From the NCBI GenBank assembly GCA_963839685.1, contig CAWIVS010000008.1:124001-188000 (forward strand): DNA of 64,000 nucleotides. Reading direction: 5' to 3'. Below the pieces are notes generated by a model, which made no database searches, had not been told where the DNA came from, and was given only the letters and a program-made list of their open reading frames with translations. Origin of the DNA: CADEED01 sp963839685. GTDB lineage: Bacteria > Pseudomonadota > Gammaproteobacteria > Steroidobacterales > Steroidobacteraceae. Both the position numbers and the translations under genes were made by a program. The first letter of the stretch is position 1, and every line of letters begins with the position of its first letter. Positions 53,752 through 62,647 of this stretch are shown in pieces.

Positions 53752-55186
53752 TCATTCCCCTTTCGGCAGTTCCGGGGGCAGGTCCGGTAGATAGGACTTG
53801 AACACCACGTCGCCGCGCATTTTCCCGAATTCCTCGCGCACTGCGCGCAAGGATTGCGGGTTTTCGTACAGATCCACCATGGTCGCAGCCAGCGTCTTGG
53901 CAGCGGTGATCATGCCCTTGTGACCAATGGACATCCCGCTGGTGGCCACCACGGGCCACGCGTGCCAGGGCGCGTCCTTCGGCGAGGTCACGACGGAGAG
54001 ATGCAGGGTTGGCACGACCCAGCTCACGTCCCCGACATCGGTGGACCCACCTTCCACCTGCTGATCGTTTAGCGAGTGAATCCGGCGATCCATGCCCACG
54101 TCCGGAACATTCGTGGCGCGCTGGATATTCTTTGCGAATGCTTCTTCTTCCACCGTGTATTCGGGCGTGCCGATCCAGCGAAGGTTGGCGTCGAGCATGC
54201 GGGCGCCGGTCTGGTTGACCAGGATTTCCCAGCTGCCGCCCATGAGGCGCACGTTTGCCTGGGTCCCCGTCATGAGCGCCGCGCCTTCGGCGATCTTGCG
54301 GATTCGCGCCAACAGCGCATCGACCTCGGTCCGCTTCTGGTCGCGCGCCCAGATCCACACCTTGGCATGCTCGGGCACGATGTTCGGCACGTCTCCGCCA
54401 TTGGCGATCACGTAGTGCACGCGCGACGACAGCTTCATGTGTTCGCGCATCAACTCCACGCCGTGCGCGAAGGCAAGCGTACCGTCTAAGGCGCTGCGGC
54501 CGTTCCACGGATCGGAAGCGGCATGCGAGGCCTCGCCTTTGAACTCCACCATCACGTCGACCATAGCCTGGCTGGTCACGGTGTCCGCCATGGACTCATC
54601 TCTCGGGTGCCAGGCGAGCATGACATCGACGTCGTTGAACACGCCGTCGCGCGCCATGTAGGTCTTGCCGCCCACGGCCTCCTCAGCGGGCGTGCCGAAA
54701 AAAACGATGGTGCCCTTGAGCTTGCCGGCCGCGATCAGCTCCTTGATCGCGAGCGCCGCACCGAGGCTTCCGGCGCCGAACAAGTTGTGACCGCAGCCGT
54801 GTCCGGCGCCGCCCTCGACCAGCGGGCTCTTCTCGGCGGTCGCCTTCTGCGAGACGCCGGGCAGCGCGTCGTACTCGCCCATGATGCCGACCACGGGCCG
54901 GCCAGTTCCGTAACGGGCGATGAAGGCCGTGGGCATGCCGGACACGCCGCGCGTCACCGCAAATCCGTGCGCCTCCGCGTAGTCTGCCAGCAGCTTCGAG
55001 GACTGGTGTTCGCGCAGCGCGGTTTCGGCGTAGGCCCAGATCTGGTCGGACATGCCGATGAGTTCCTGCGCATGCGCAGATAACCGACGAGACGGCCGCA
55101 CGCTTGGCCGCGCTGGGCGCGGCAGAAGCAATGAGGGGACAGGCGGCGAGCGCGCCGATGACGATTCCGGTGAGCCGTAGGTTCAT
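53752..55186 (-). pseudogene. M20-family amidohydrolase (AbgB/p-aminobenzoyl-glutamate hydrolase-like), frameshift after signal peptide
   Basis: Metallopeptidase-fold amidohydrolase. From the ATG at 55186 a signal peptide (NLRLTGIVIGALAACPLIAS, APSAAKRAAVSSV) is read. One base must be skipped near 55085 to join the long frame AHAQELIGMSDQIWAYAETA. Zinc ligands and family motifs are intact: GIMGEYDALPG, GGAGHGCGHNLFGAGSLGA, FFGTPAEEAVGGKTYMAR, a FKGEASHAASDPWNGRSALD dimerisation segment, and SIGHKGM near the end. Such enzymes cleave amide bonds of aminobenzoyl-glutamate or N-acyl compounds. Last gene of the four-gene minus-strand operon, 33 bp behind the MFS carrier. Confidence 0.85.
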
Positions 55187-55219
55187 ATCCCGGATGTTAG
55201 CGAGCGATCGCGTGCGCGA

Positions 55220-56494
55220 TCAATCAGCGGGGCGAATCCGGATGAGCAGCCACAGCGCCGCGCCGGTCAGCGCGAAGACAGATCCGCTGGCGAGCGTCGC
55301 CAGCCAGCCGAGGTGATCAACCATCAGGCCGACTACCGGGGCCAGGAAGCCGGCGGCATTGCCACCCGTGTTCATGACACCCGTGGCTGCCGAGGTGTGT
55401 GGACCCGCCACATAAGTCGAAGCCGACCAGAATGCGCCCTCGGTGAACTGGGTGAAGCCGAAGCACAGGGAAAGCAGCCCGACGGCCAGGTACGGGTTCG
55501 ATGCGTAAACACCCGCAACCAGGAAGATAGCCACCAGAGTCAGGCCGGTCATCGCGGGCAATCGGCAGCCCCAGTTTGCGCCCAGCCGTTTGCAAAGCGC
55601 ATCGCACGTGAGCCCCCCGACGCCCGCGAGCACGGCACCGGTGGCGAACGGCAGCACGTACAGCCAGCCGCTTTCCAGTAGCGAAAAACCGCGCGCTTCC
55701 ACCAGGTAGGTGAACAGCCACTGCGCGAACATGTAGAACACGTAGTTCATGCAGAAGTAGCTGGCCGCAATCAGCAACACGTCGCGATGCACGAGCATGT
55801 GGCGCCAGCCGCCGCGCTCCCGCAGCGCAGGTTCCTGCGGCCGATCGCCTTCGATCAGCCGCACCTCTTCGGCAGTGATCGCGGGATGCTGCGCAGGCCG
55901 ATCGCGGCCGTACCAGTACCACCACGCCCCGATGAGCAGGCCAAGCGGCGCGAAGACGTAAAAAGACCCGCGCCAGCCGAAGTGCACGATCAGCAGGGTG
56001 ACGATCGGACCGATCGCCGCCTGACCGAGAGCCAGGCCGACGCTCGTTGCCCCATTGGGGAAACCCCAGCCGCCCTCGGGAAACCAGCGGGCAAAGGTGC
56101 CCGCCATGACCGGAAATAACGGCGCGTTGGTGGCGCCGAGCAGCAGGCGTGTGACGAACAGGGATGCCATCACACCCGTGGCCGACGCGGCCATGAGCGT
56201 TGGAATAAAACCGGTGAGGAATGTGAGCACGCCCCAGGACACTGCGATAAACGTGAGCGCGCGGCGCGGACCGTATATCTGACCGAAGATGCCGCCGGGA
56301 ATCTGCAGCAGCGCGTAACTGAAATTGAAGCTGCCCAGGATCCAGCCGATCTCGGCGTTGGTGAAACTGAATTCCCGCTGGATACTCGGAATCGCGATCG
56401 ACAGGTTATTGCGCAGCAGGTAGTTGACGAAGCACATCACGAACAACACGCCCAGGATGCGGAATCGCACCGGGATCGCGTGCGCGCCACTCAT
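55220..56494 (-). CDS. MFS transporter, probably carries the substrate of the Rieske operon
   Basis: A 424-residue major facilitator with 12 spans and an N-terminus (VLFVMCFVNYLLRNNLSIAI) and LLLGATNAPLFPVMAGTFAR typical of the ACS family for organic anions. Central loop RERGGWRHMLVHRDVLLIAA separates the two halves. It starts 7 bp after the FAD-oxidoreductase stop and ends 33 bp before the M20 gene, so it belongs to the same transcript. Uptake of an aromatic or amide substrate is the simplest role. It is only distantly similar to the other MFS gene at 25794. Confidence 0.85.
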   Translation of the reverse strand: MSGAHAIPVRFRILGVLFVMCFVNYLLRNNLSIAIPSIQREFSFTNAEIGWILGSFNFSYALLQIPGGIFGQIYGPRRALTFIAVSWGVLTFLTGFIPTLMAASATGVMASLFVTRLLLGATNAPLFPVMAGTFARWFPEGGWGFPNGATSVGLALGQAAIGPIVTLLIVHFGWRGSFYVFAPLGLLIGAWWYWYGRDRPAQHPAITAEEVRLIEGDRPQEPALRERGGWRHMLVHRDVLLIAASYFCMNYVFYMFAQWLFTYLVEARGFSLLESGWLYVLPFATGAVLAGVGGLTCDALCKRLGANWGCRLPAMTGLTLVAIFLVAGVYASNPYLAVGLLSLCFGFTQFTEGAFWSASTYVAGPHTSAATGVMNTGGNAAGFLAPVVGLMVDHLGWLATLASGSVFALTGAALWLLIRIRPAD

Positions 56495-56501
56495 GCACGC
56501 C

Positions 56502-58133
56502 TCACGCGTTGACAGCTTTGCGCAGCTCGCGCTGGTGGGAGAGGTCTTTCAGAATCCGGTGTGCCGCGTTGAACCCTGGCGCTCCGGTCACGCCGCCGCC
56601 CGGGTGCGTGCCCGCCCCGCACAGGTAGAGCGCGCGAATCGGTGTCGCATAGCGCGCATGCGCAGGCAGCGGGCGCATGAAGAACAACTGGTCCGGCCGC
56701 AGGTCGCCATGAAAGATGTTGCCTTCGGTGATGCCGAAAGTGTTTTCGAGATCCTCCGGAGTATAGAGACGGCTCGTCACCAGCGAGCGCTGCACTGCCG
56801 GTACATGTTCTGCGAGGTGCGCGAGCAGCTGACGTCTCAGCGGCTCGCGCGCGGTTTCCCAGCCTTCGTCCGGCTTGCCCGGCAGATATTGCACGAAACA
56901 GGTCATGACGTGCCGGCCCGGGGTCACGAGCGACGGGTCTAACAACGAAGGCACCAGGCAATCGATCCACAGGCGCTCGTGTACTTTTCCCTGGCGCGCA
57001 CTTTCGTAACAGCGTTGCGCCCCTTCCAGCCAGGGCACGATTGTGAACTGCGCGTTGCGCAGCTTGTCGGCGTCGGGATCGCCACCTGACAACCGGGGTT
57101 CTTCGTCCAGCACCAGGTTGAGCTTGCCGCAGGGCCCATCCATCTTGATTCCGCGCACGTCCGCGCGGAACTGTGGATCAAGTTCCCTGGCCTCGACCAG
57201 CTCGAGAAACGTGCGCTTGGGATCCGCGTTGGAGATCACGATGCCGGCGTCGATCTGCGAGCCGTCCGCCAGCACCACGCCTTGCGCGCGGCCCGATTGG
57301 ATCGACACGCGCTGCACGGGTGACGCGGTGCGAATCTCGACGCCCTTCTCTACGCAGGCAGCGGCCATTGTTTGGGTGATGGCGCCCATGCCTCCCATCA
57401 CGTGCCCGACGAAGCCCTGCTTCGCTTCGGAGCCACCTCCTAGCAGATGGAACAGCAGTCCGAACAAGGTGCCGGGATCGTAGGGACCACCATGCTTGCC
57501 GTAGAGGCTGTTCGACAGCACCAGCGACTTGAGGTGTGCCGATTCGAGCGAGCGATCCAGGAATTCGCCCAGGCTGCCGGTGGCGAATGCGATGAGATCC
57601 GCGATCTGTCGACCCTTGATCCGGCGAAACTTCCATCCAAAGCGCAGCAGTTCAAGCATTCCTGCGAATCCACTGCGCCGCAGGTCAGGAGGCGCCTGCA
57701 TGAAAAGCGGTTCGAGGTGGCGCGCCAGTTCGCTCAAGCGAATATCCAGCGAGAGGAAGCGCTCGCAGTCTTTCGGGGCAACCCGCATCAGCAGCTCTCG
57801 CATGCGCTCGCGGTCGCTCCACCACGGCAGGATCACGCCATCCGGCATCACCGCCTGGACCGTGGGCTCCGCCGCGATCATTCTCAATCCGAGTCGATCG
57901 AGTTGCAGGTCGCGGATGATCTCCGGGCGCAACATGCTTGCCATGTATGAGGCCGTCGAGACTCGACAACCGGGCGCCGCGTCGCGATCGATTTCCTCGG
58001 TGACGCAGCATCCGCCGACCACCTCGCGTCGTTCCAGCACGAGCGTACGCAGACCGGCGCGGGCCAGATAGAACGCCGCCGTCAGTCCGTTGTGCCCTGC
58101 GCCGATGACGACGGCATCGTAGCGGGATGTCAC
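56502..58133 (-). CDS. Phytoene-desaturase-like FAD oxidoreductase (PYROXD2 type)
   Basis: A 543-residue flavoprotein. The dinucleotide fold is YDAVVIGAGHNGLTAAFYLA then LVLERREVVGGCCVTEE, and the C-terminal FAD motif is LYLCGAGTHPGGGVTGAPGF. This places it near carotenoid desaturases and PYROXD2, whose small bacterial members often act as dehydrogenases on non-carotenoid substrates. No other carotenoid genes are nearby. GTG at 58133 is chosen because it begins the FAD strand directly; a longer frame has no homology. It follows the Rieske gene by 10 bp. Together they could perform successive oxidations of one substrate. Confidence 0.85.
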   Translation of the reverse strand: MTSRYDAVVIGAGHNGLTAAFYLARAGLRTLVLERREVVGGCCVTEEIDRDAAPGCRVSTASYMASMLRPEIIRDLQLDRLGLRMIAAEPTVQAVMPDGVILPWWSDRERMRELLMRVAPKDCERFLSLDIRLSELARHLEPLFMQAPPDLRRSGFAGMLELLRFGWKFRRIKGRQIADLIAFATGSLGEFLDRSLESAHLKSLVLSNSLYGKHGGPYDPGTLFGLLFHLLGGGSEAKQGFVGHVMGGMGAITQTMAAACVEKGVEIRTASPVQRVSIQSGRAQGVVLADGSQIDAGIVISNADPKRTFLELVEARELDPQFRADVRGIKMDGPCGKLNLVLDEEPRLSGGDPDADKLRNAQFTIVPWLEGAQRCYESARQGKVHERLWIDCLVPSLLDPSLVTPGRHVMTCFVQYLPGKPDEGWETAREPLRRQLLAHLAEHVPAVQRSLVTSRLYTPEDLENTFGITEGNIFHGDLRPDQLFFMRPLPAHARYATPIRALYLCGAGTHPGGGVTGAPGFNAAHRILKDLSHQRELRKAVNA

Positions 58134-58143
58134 GCGCGCTTTC

Positions 58144-59307
58144 TCAACTGACCTTCGACAGGTCGCCGAGGTGCCGTTCGAGATAGCGCCGGATGTCGAG
58201 ACTGGGATCCTCCATCGGCGCGTAGTAACCACCGCGGAAGCCGCGCGATTTCATCCCGTCCTGCACCGACTCGCAGATCTGCCAGTCCTGCCGATTGACC
58301 ACGTCCCAGAAGTCGACCACGTCGCTCGGGTCAAAGGATGTTTTCGCAATCTCGTCCGGATGAAACAGGAACTCGCAGGCGATGCGTGTGTGATCCGGCC
58401 CCATGGGCCAGAGTGTGAAGGCGGCGATGTGTTCCGCCGCGGCACTGAGCAGCAGGTTCGGATAAGCAACTTCACCCTTGTGATGGGTCTTTTCCTTTTC
58501 CGACAGCCCGGGAAACGGCGCGCGATTCGAGGTGCCGCTCAGCGTGAAGGTCCAGGCGCCGATGCGATGCGGAATACCGTCGTCCCAATCGAGGCCTGCG
58601 CCGCCGCGCTCGCGAAAGGCGGGAACCAGTGCGCACAACTCCGGGTGCACGTGCCCGCAGTGATAACACTCGTTGTAGTTCTCCATGATCACTTTCCAGT
58701 TGGCGCGCACGTCGTAGATGAGCTGCGCGCCACGACGCAGATCACTCAGCCCGTAGCGTTCCAGCTTGCGCGCGGGCACCGCGAGCTGCTCCTGCAGCGA
58801 TTGGGCCGGCGTGGTTGCCAGGTTCACGAAAATGAAGCCGCCCCAGGTGTCCAGGTGGACCGGCACGAGCGAGAAGCCTTCCTTCGGGCAGGTCGAATCG
58901 AACTGCACATACGGCGCCGCCCGTAACGAGCCGTCCAGGTTGTAAGTCCACGCGTGATAGGGGCACACGACGCCCGCGGGCAGTGAAGTCGAATAGGTGG
59001 CCGACGGCTGGTCCGGATCCGGCAGGGGCGGCGTTCGCACCAGCCGGCTGCCTCGATGGCGACACACGTTGAAGAACGCCCGCAGCGAATCGTCCTTCTG
59101 TCGGAGAATCAGCACGCTCTCGCCCGCGACGTGCACATGCAGACACTCACCGCGCGTCCGCACCAGCTCGGCTCGCCCCACGCAAAACCACTGCGCATGA
59201 AACAGGCGCTCGCGCTCAAGTGCGAACACATTGTCGCTCGCGTAGAAACGCGCAGCGAGCGCCGGCTGGAATTCGCTCGCCTGAACGCCTTGTTCGGTGG
59301 AATTCAT
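58144..59307 (-). CDS. Rieske oxygenase alpha subunit (ring-hydroxylating/choline-monooxygenase-like)
   Basis: About 387 residues. The N-terminal Rieske domain has the iron-sulfur ligands in FFNVCRHRGSRLV and VVCPYHAWTYNLDGSLR. The catalytic domain has the mononuclear iron site in MENYNECYHCGHVHPEL plus a later aspartate in HPDEIAKTSFDPSDVVDFWD. The pattern is closer to the trimethylamine/choline monooxygenase and demethylase group than to dioxygenases with beta subunits; no beta subunit, ferredoxin or reductase gene is nearby. aaggtg precedes the ATG at 59307. It is the first intact gene of the minus-strand operon. Confidence 0.9.
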   Translation of the reverse strand: MNSTEQGVQASEFQPALAARFYASDNVFALERERLFHAQWFCVGRAELVRTRGECLHVHVAGESVLILRQKDDSLRAFFNVCRHRGSRLVRTPPLPDPDQPSATYSTSLPAGVVCPYHAWTYNLDGSLRAAPYVQFDSTCPKEGFSLVPVHLDTWGGFIFVNLATTPAQSLQEQLAVPARKLERYGLSDLRRGAQLIYDVRANWKVIMENYNECYHCGHVHPELCALVPAFRERGGAGLDWDDGIPHRIGAWTFTLSGTSNRAPFPGLSEKEKTHHKGEVAYPNLLLSAAAEHIAAFTLWPMGPDHTRIACEFLFHPDEIAKTSFDPSDVVDFWDVVNRQDWQICESVQDGMKSRGFRGGYYAPMEDPSLDIRRYLERHLGDLSKVS

Positions 59308-59322
59308 CGTCACACCTTATTC

Positions 59323-59750
59323 TTATATCGCAGGCCCCGGGCAAATCGGAGAGCCATCGAAAAATCGCTGCAACCGAAAGGACCGGACCTCGTTGCGATC
59401 GGCCACACCCCGAACCATGTCGGCGATGAGTCTACCGGCGCCGGGACCAATGCCGAAGCCATGTCCGCTGAATCCGCTGGCAACCAGAAAACCGTCGTGC
59501 CCGTCGACATGCGAGATCACCGGAAGTACGTCGGGCGAGGCCTCGATGATTCCACCCCAGGTCTCCACAAATGCGGCGGGAGCAATTTCCGGAAAGCAAC
59601 GTTCAAGGGCTGCCTGCATCTGGCCAAGCACCTGTTTTTCAGGTTCCGGATGCAGCATTCGATGGCGCTCGAAGGGCGAGACCTCATCCATCGCCCAGTT
59701 CGAGGGTGCGCGCAGTGTCCACCAGTACGCGCCCTGAACTCCTGCAGGAT
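59323..59750 (-). pseudogene. DAO-type FAD oxidase, C-terminal remnant
   Basis: Only the last ~140 residues of a sarcosine/glycine-oxidase-like flavoprotein remain, from AGVQGAYWWTLRAPSNWAMD through FVETWGGIIEASPDVLPVIS to SGFSGHGFGIGPGAGRLIAD, the C-terminal FAD-contact block. The homology begins abruptly about 59750, beside the end of the porin gene, so the FAD-binding N-terminal two thirds were lost when that junction formed. It stops 15 bp before the Rieske gene and was evidently the first gene of that operon, a useful hint that the pathway deals with N-alkyl amines or amino acids. Confidence 0.75.
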
Positions 59751-59758
59751 CACGGCGA

Positions 59759-61411
59759 TCACCACCACACTTCCATGTGCATCCCGGCAGTGAGACCGTC
59801 ACTCTCGTTCGCGAAATCCGTTCCTCCAACCAGGCCGATGAAAACATCGCTCCAGTGAGCGTACGTGACGAATGCGCGAACCACCGGCCGGCTCATGAAT
59901 CGATCGCCGAGTGACACCTGGGGAGCAAGCGTCAACTTGTAGAGCACACCATCGGTCCCCGCATTGTCATCCTCGACCCAGTCGGCACCCGCTTCGAGTG
60001 CAAGGCTGACGTGTTGGTCGAAGTGCCAGATGGGGCGCACGCCGACAGATACCCACTGCACCTTGCCCTCGTCACCCGCGTAGTCAGTGATCTGGTAGAT
60101 GAGCACCGGACCCAGGGAGAACGAGTCGCTCAGGTTGGCCGTGAAGTTTTCAGTCACGCGCAGCCGCCAGGAATCGGGACCATCGGCGCGGATGAACGTC
60201 TGGCCATTCAGAGTGAAGGTTTCAAAGCCTGAATTGAGGGTCTTGGCAGCGCCGGTACCGAACTGGATCGAAGCCTTGTTCACCCCGTCCTCGCTGAACA
60301 CACCCTTCCTGGTGTGGATGAACATGCCCGAAAATCCAGTGGTCTCGGGCGCCTGGTTGCCGTTGGAATCGAGTCCGCTCGTGGTGCGCGAGAAGACCAC
60401 TCCCGCTTCGCCGATTCCCCAGGGAACCTCCATGTCGTACCACCTCAGGTCAAAGCTGGTCTTGCTGAAGCCGGCCTTGTTAGTGGCGTCGGGCTCCGGC
60501 GCGCTGCTGACGCCGCTACTCCCCGGAGTTCCGATCCAGGCGAACGCGAGCTTGCCATTCCCGAGCTTCAGGTCCTCGAAGCCACCGCCGGTGCCGCTCA
60601 TGTTCGAGAAGTAGAAATCGTTGATATGAATGTCGTGCCGCCGGTAATAGCGGTTGCCCGCCCAGAACTTCAGCGACGGCTGCGAGGAAATAACATTGCC
60701 CACCGAACCCCAGATTTCGGCGAAGCTGAAGTTGGCGCCCCCCGAACTGATCGCGTCCTGAATCGGCGTGTAGGCAGCAAGCGTGGTCTGAAACCGGCCG
60801 ATCGGCCCGCTGGCGGCCGTGATCTCACCCGCGGTGTCGTCAACCTTGAAGGCGCCTTCACCATAAAAATTCTTGCCGAAGGTGATTTCCCCGTACGTGT
60901 CGGGCTCATTGCCGAGGCGATACTTGGCACTCGCGCCCGGCGCCTGGAATCCGACCATCGAGCCGCCACTGCTGTTCCTGCCGTAGCCGGCGCGAAAATA
61001 TCCATGAATATCCATGAACCCCTGCAACACTTCCTGAACCCGACCGGCATAGGGATGTGCTGCGGTGAGCAGCGTTTGCTCACGCGATTCGGTGTCGCGC
61101 TGGTATTCCTTTTCCACCTGGATACGCGCTCGGTCCGCGGCCGCCAGCGCTTCGGCGGCGCCCGGCGAGCCCGACGGAGTTCCGGCGGCTGCAGGCGTTT
61201 CCAGAGCACGAATGCGCTCCTCGAGGACACGCATGCGCTCGGCCTGCCTGGCATTCTCGGCTTTCAGAGCTTCCAGCTCCGCGCGCAGTTGGTCCGCCTC
61301 GGTAGCGGCTGCCACTGAGTCCGTCCCGGCGAATGCGATCATCACACCGAGAACCACGGCACCGGCTCGCGGTGCCCGTCCGACACTTCTCGATTCAAAG
61401 CGTGGAAACAT
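59759..61411 (-). CDS. LamB-type carbohydrate porin
   Basis: A 550-residue outer-membrane channel. After a signal (GAVVLGVMIAFAGTDSVAAA) comes a coiled-coil segment (QLRAELEALKAENARQAERM, RVLEERIRALE), then the barrel: FMDIHGYFRAGYGRNSSGG, RLGNEPDTYGEITFGKNFYG, SLKFWAGNRYYRRHDIHIND, and the terminal LTAGMHMEVWW ending in aromatic residues for barrel assembly. This matches maltoporin-like proteins of the carbohydrate porin group; the coiled coil is present in many of them. It is divergent from the DUF3604/PpiC/HupE genes. Its 3' end cuts the DAO gene. Confidence 0.85.
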   Translation of the reverse strand: MFPRFESRSVGRAPRAGAVVLGVMIAFAGTDSVAAATEADQLRAELEALKAENARQAERMRVLEERIRALETPAAAGTPSGSPGAAEALAAADRARIQVEKEYQRDTESREQTLLTAAHPYAGRVQEVLQGFMDIHGYFRAGYGRNSSGGSMVGFQAPGASAKYRLGNEPDTYGEITFGKNFYGEGAFKVDDTAGEITAASGPIGRFQTTLAAYTPIQDAISSGGANFSFAEIWGSVGNVISSQPSLKFWAGNRYYRRHDIHINDFYFSNMSGTGGGFEDLKLGNGKLAFAWIGTPGSSGVSSAPEPDATNKAGFSKTSFDLRWYDMEVPWGIGEAGVVFSRTTSGLDSNGNQAPETTGFSGMFIHTRKGVFSEDGVNKASIQFGTGAAKTLNSGFETFTLNGQTFIRADGPDSWRLRVTENFTANLSDSFSLGPVLIYQITDYAGDEGKVQWVSVGVRPIWHFDQHVSLALEAGADWVEDDNAGTDGVLYKLTLAPQVSLGDRFMSRPVVRAFVTYAHWSDVFIGLVGGTDFANESDGLTAGMHMEVWW

Positions 61412-61589
61412 TGAAATGTGAAGTCTCGAAAGGTGGTCTGACGCGCAGATCTAGCGGCCGCATTTCCCTCGGGCCATACAACAAACGTCCCATAGATAAC
61501 TCCGGCTGGCCACCAAATGCTGAACGCAGCATTAAACCCGGAGAAGACCAGTGGCCAAGGCGCAACTCACGAACACGACGCTAGTCGGC

Positions 61590-61795
61590 GCGTGTTGCCT
61601 ACTCCCGCTGCAGTCTGGAAAAATGCTGAGTTCGACCCGGCACTTCGCCCGGTCTACTACGTGCGCATGCTCGAGATTCCGACGCCACGCTGGACCGCGT
61701 ACGACGCCAAGCGGTTCAAGATGAAGCTCTCCAAGGAAGTGCGGAAGATCACGCAGGAGCGTGCCTTTACTTCGCCCATCTGGTACTCGCCGTAG
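61590..61795 (+). pseudogene. DUF3604 protein, C-terminal remnant
   Basis: The last ~65 codons read EFDPALRPVYYVRMLEIPTP, RWTAYDAKRFKMKLSKEV and QERAFTSPIWYSP, the conserved C-terminal end of DUF3604 proteins (large proteins often encoded just upstream of ppiC and hupE-like genes). The rest of the gene is missing; between the porin start at 61411 and about 61590 there is no recognisable coding sequence. The remnant ends 10 bp before the PpiC gene and once must have formed an operon with it. Confidence 0.75.
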
Positions 61796-61805
61796 GAGCA
61801 GCCTC

Positions 61806-62645
61806 ATGCGCAAGTTGCTTCGGGAACCGTTACTGCACTTCCTGCTGCTCGGCGTCGCCTTGTTCGCGCTGTACGATTGGCTGAACGACGGACTGCCCGG
61901 CGCGCAGCATGAAATTGTCGTGTCACGCGGTCAGATGCGCAGCCTCGAGTCGCAGTTCGAGCGAGTCTGGCAGCGCTCTCCCACGCCCGAGGAGCTCAAA
62001 GGCCTGATCGACAACTGGGTGCGCGAGGAGATTCTGTATCGCGAGGGGCTGGTAATGGGGCTGGAACGCGACGATCCCGTCGTGCGACGCCGGATCGCCC
62101 AGAAAGTCGAGTTCATCCTGGATGGCGCGATTCCCCCAGCGCCCACCGAGGCCGACCTGCAAGGATGGCTCGATTCGCATGGCGAAACGTACTCGGTGGA
62201 AAGCCGGTACTCGTTGCGACAGGTGTACTTCGATCCCGCTCGCCACGGCGAAACCATCGCGCAGGCACTCTCCCGCGGACAGGCGATGTTGAAAAAAGGC
62301 CGGCTGGATGTTGGCGATCCGACCATGCTGCCAGCCACGATGACTGCCTCCGCGTCCGAGGTCGCGCGGGTTTTCGGCAGTAAGTTTGAAATCGCGCTGC
62401 GCACGCTTCCGCTCGGTGCGTGGCAGGGACCGGTGAGCTCCGGTTTCGGCATCCACCTGGTGGAATTGCAGGCACGCGAAGCGGGTCACAAGGCCAGCTT
62501 GAGTGAGGTGCGCGATGCGGTGACCCGCGATCTGATGCATGCGCGCTCACAAGAGGCCACCGCTGCCTTCTACGAAAGAGTGAAGGCGACCTACAACGTG
62601 CGCATCGACGATGCGCCCGATGGTTTGAAGGATCCGGCGGGTTGA
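61806..62645 (+). CDS. PpiC-type peptidyl-prolyl isomerase, membrane-anchored
   Basis: A 279-residue parvulin-like protein that would fold envelope proteins. RKLLREPLLHFLLLGVALFA is an uncleaved N-terminal anchor. The SurA-N-like region (TPEELKGLIDNWVREEILYR) precedes the parvulin domain (YSLRQVYFDPARHGETIAQA to PVSSGFGIHLVELQAR). The ATG at 61806 follows taggagcag. The protein is translationally coupled to the next gene, HupE/UreJ. This pair occurs behind DUF3604 genes in many marine and soil proteobacteria, fitting the remnant on its left. Confidence 0.85.
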   Translation: MRKLLREPLLHFLLLGVALFALYDWLNDGLPGAQHEIVVSRGQMRSLESQFERVWQRSPTPEELKGLIDNWVREEILYREGLVMGLERDDPVVRRRIAQKVEFILDGAIPPAPTEADLQGWLDSHGETYSVESRYSLRQVYFDPARHGETIAQALSRGQAMLKKGRLDVGDPTMLPATMTASASEVARVFGSKFEIALRTLPLGAWQGPVSSGFGIHLVELQAREAGHKASLSEVRDAVTRDLMHARSQEATAAFYERVKATYNVRIDDAPDGLKDPAG

Positions 62646-62647
62646 TC

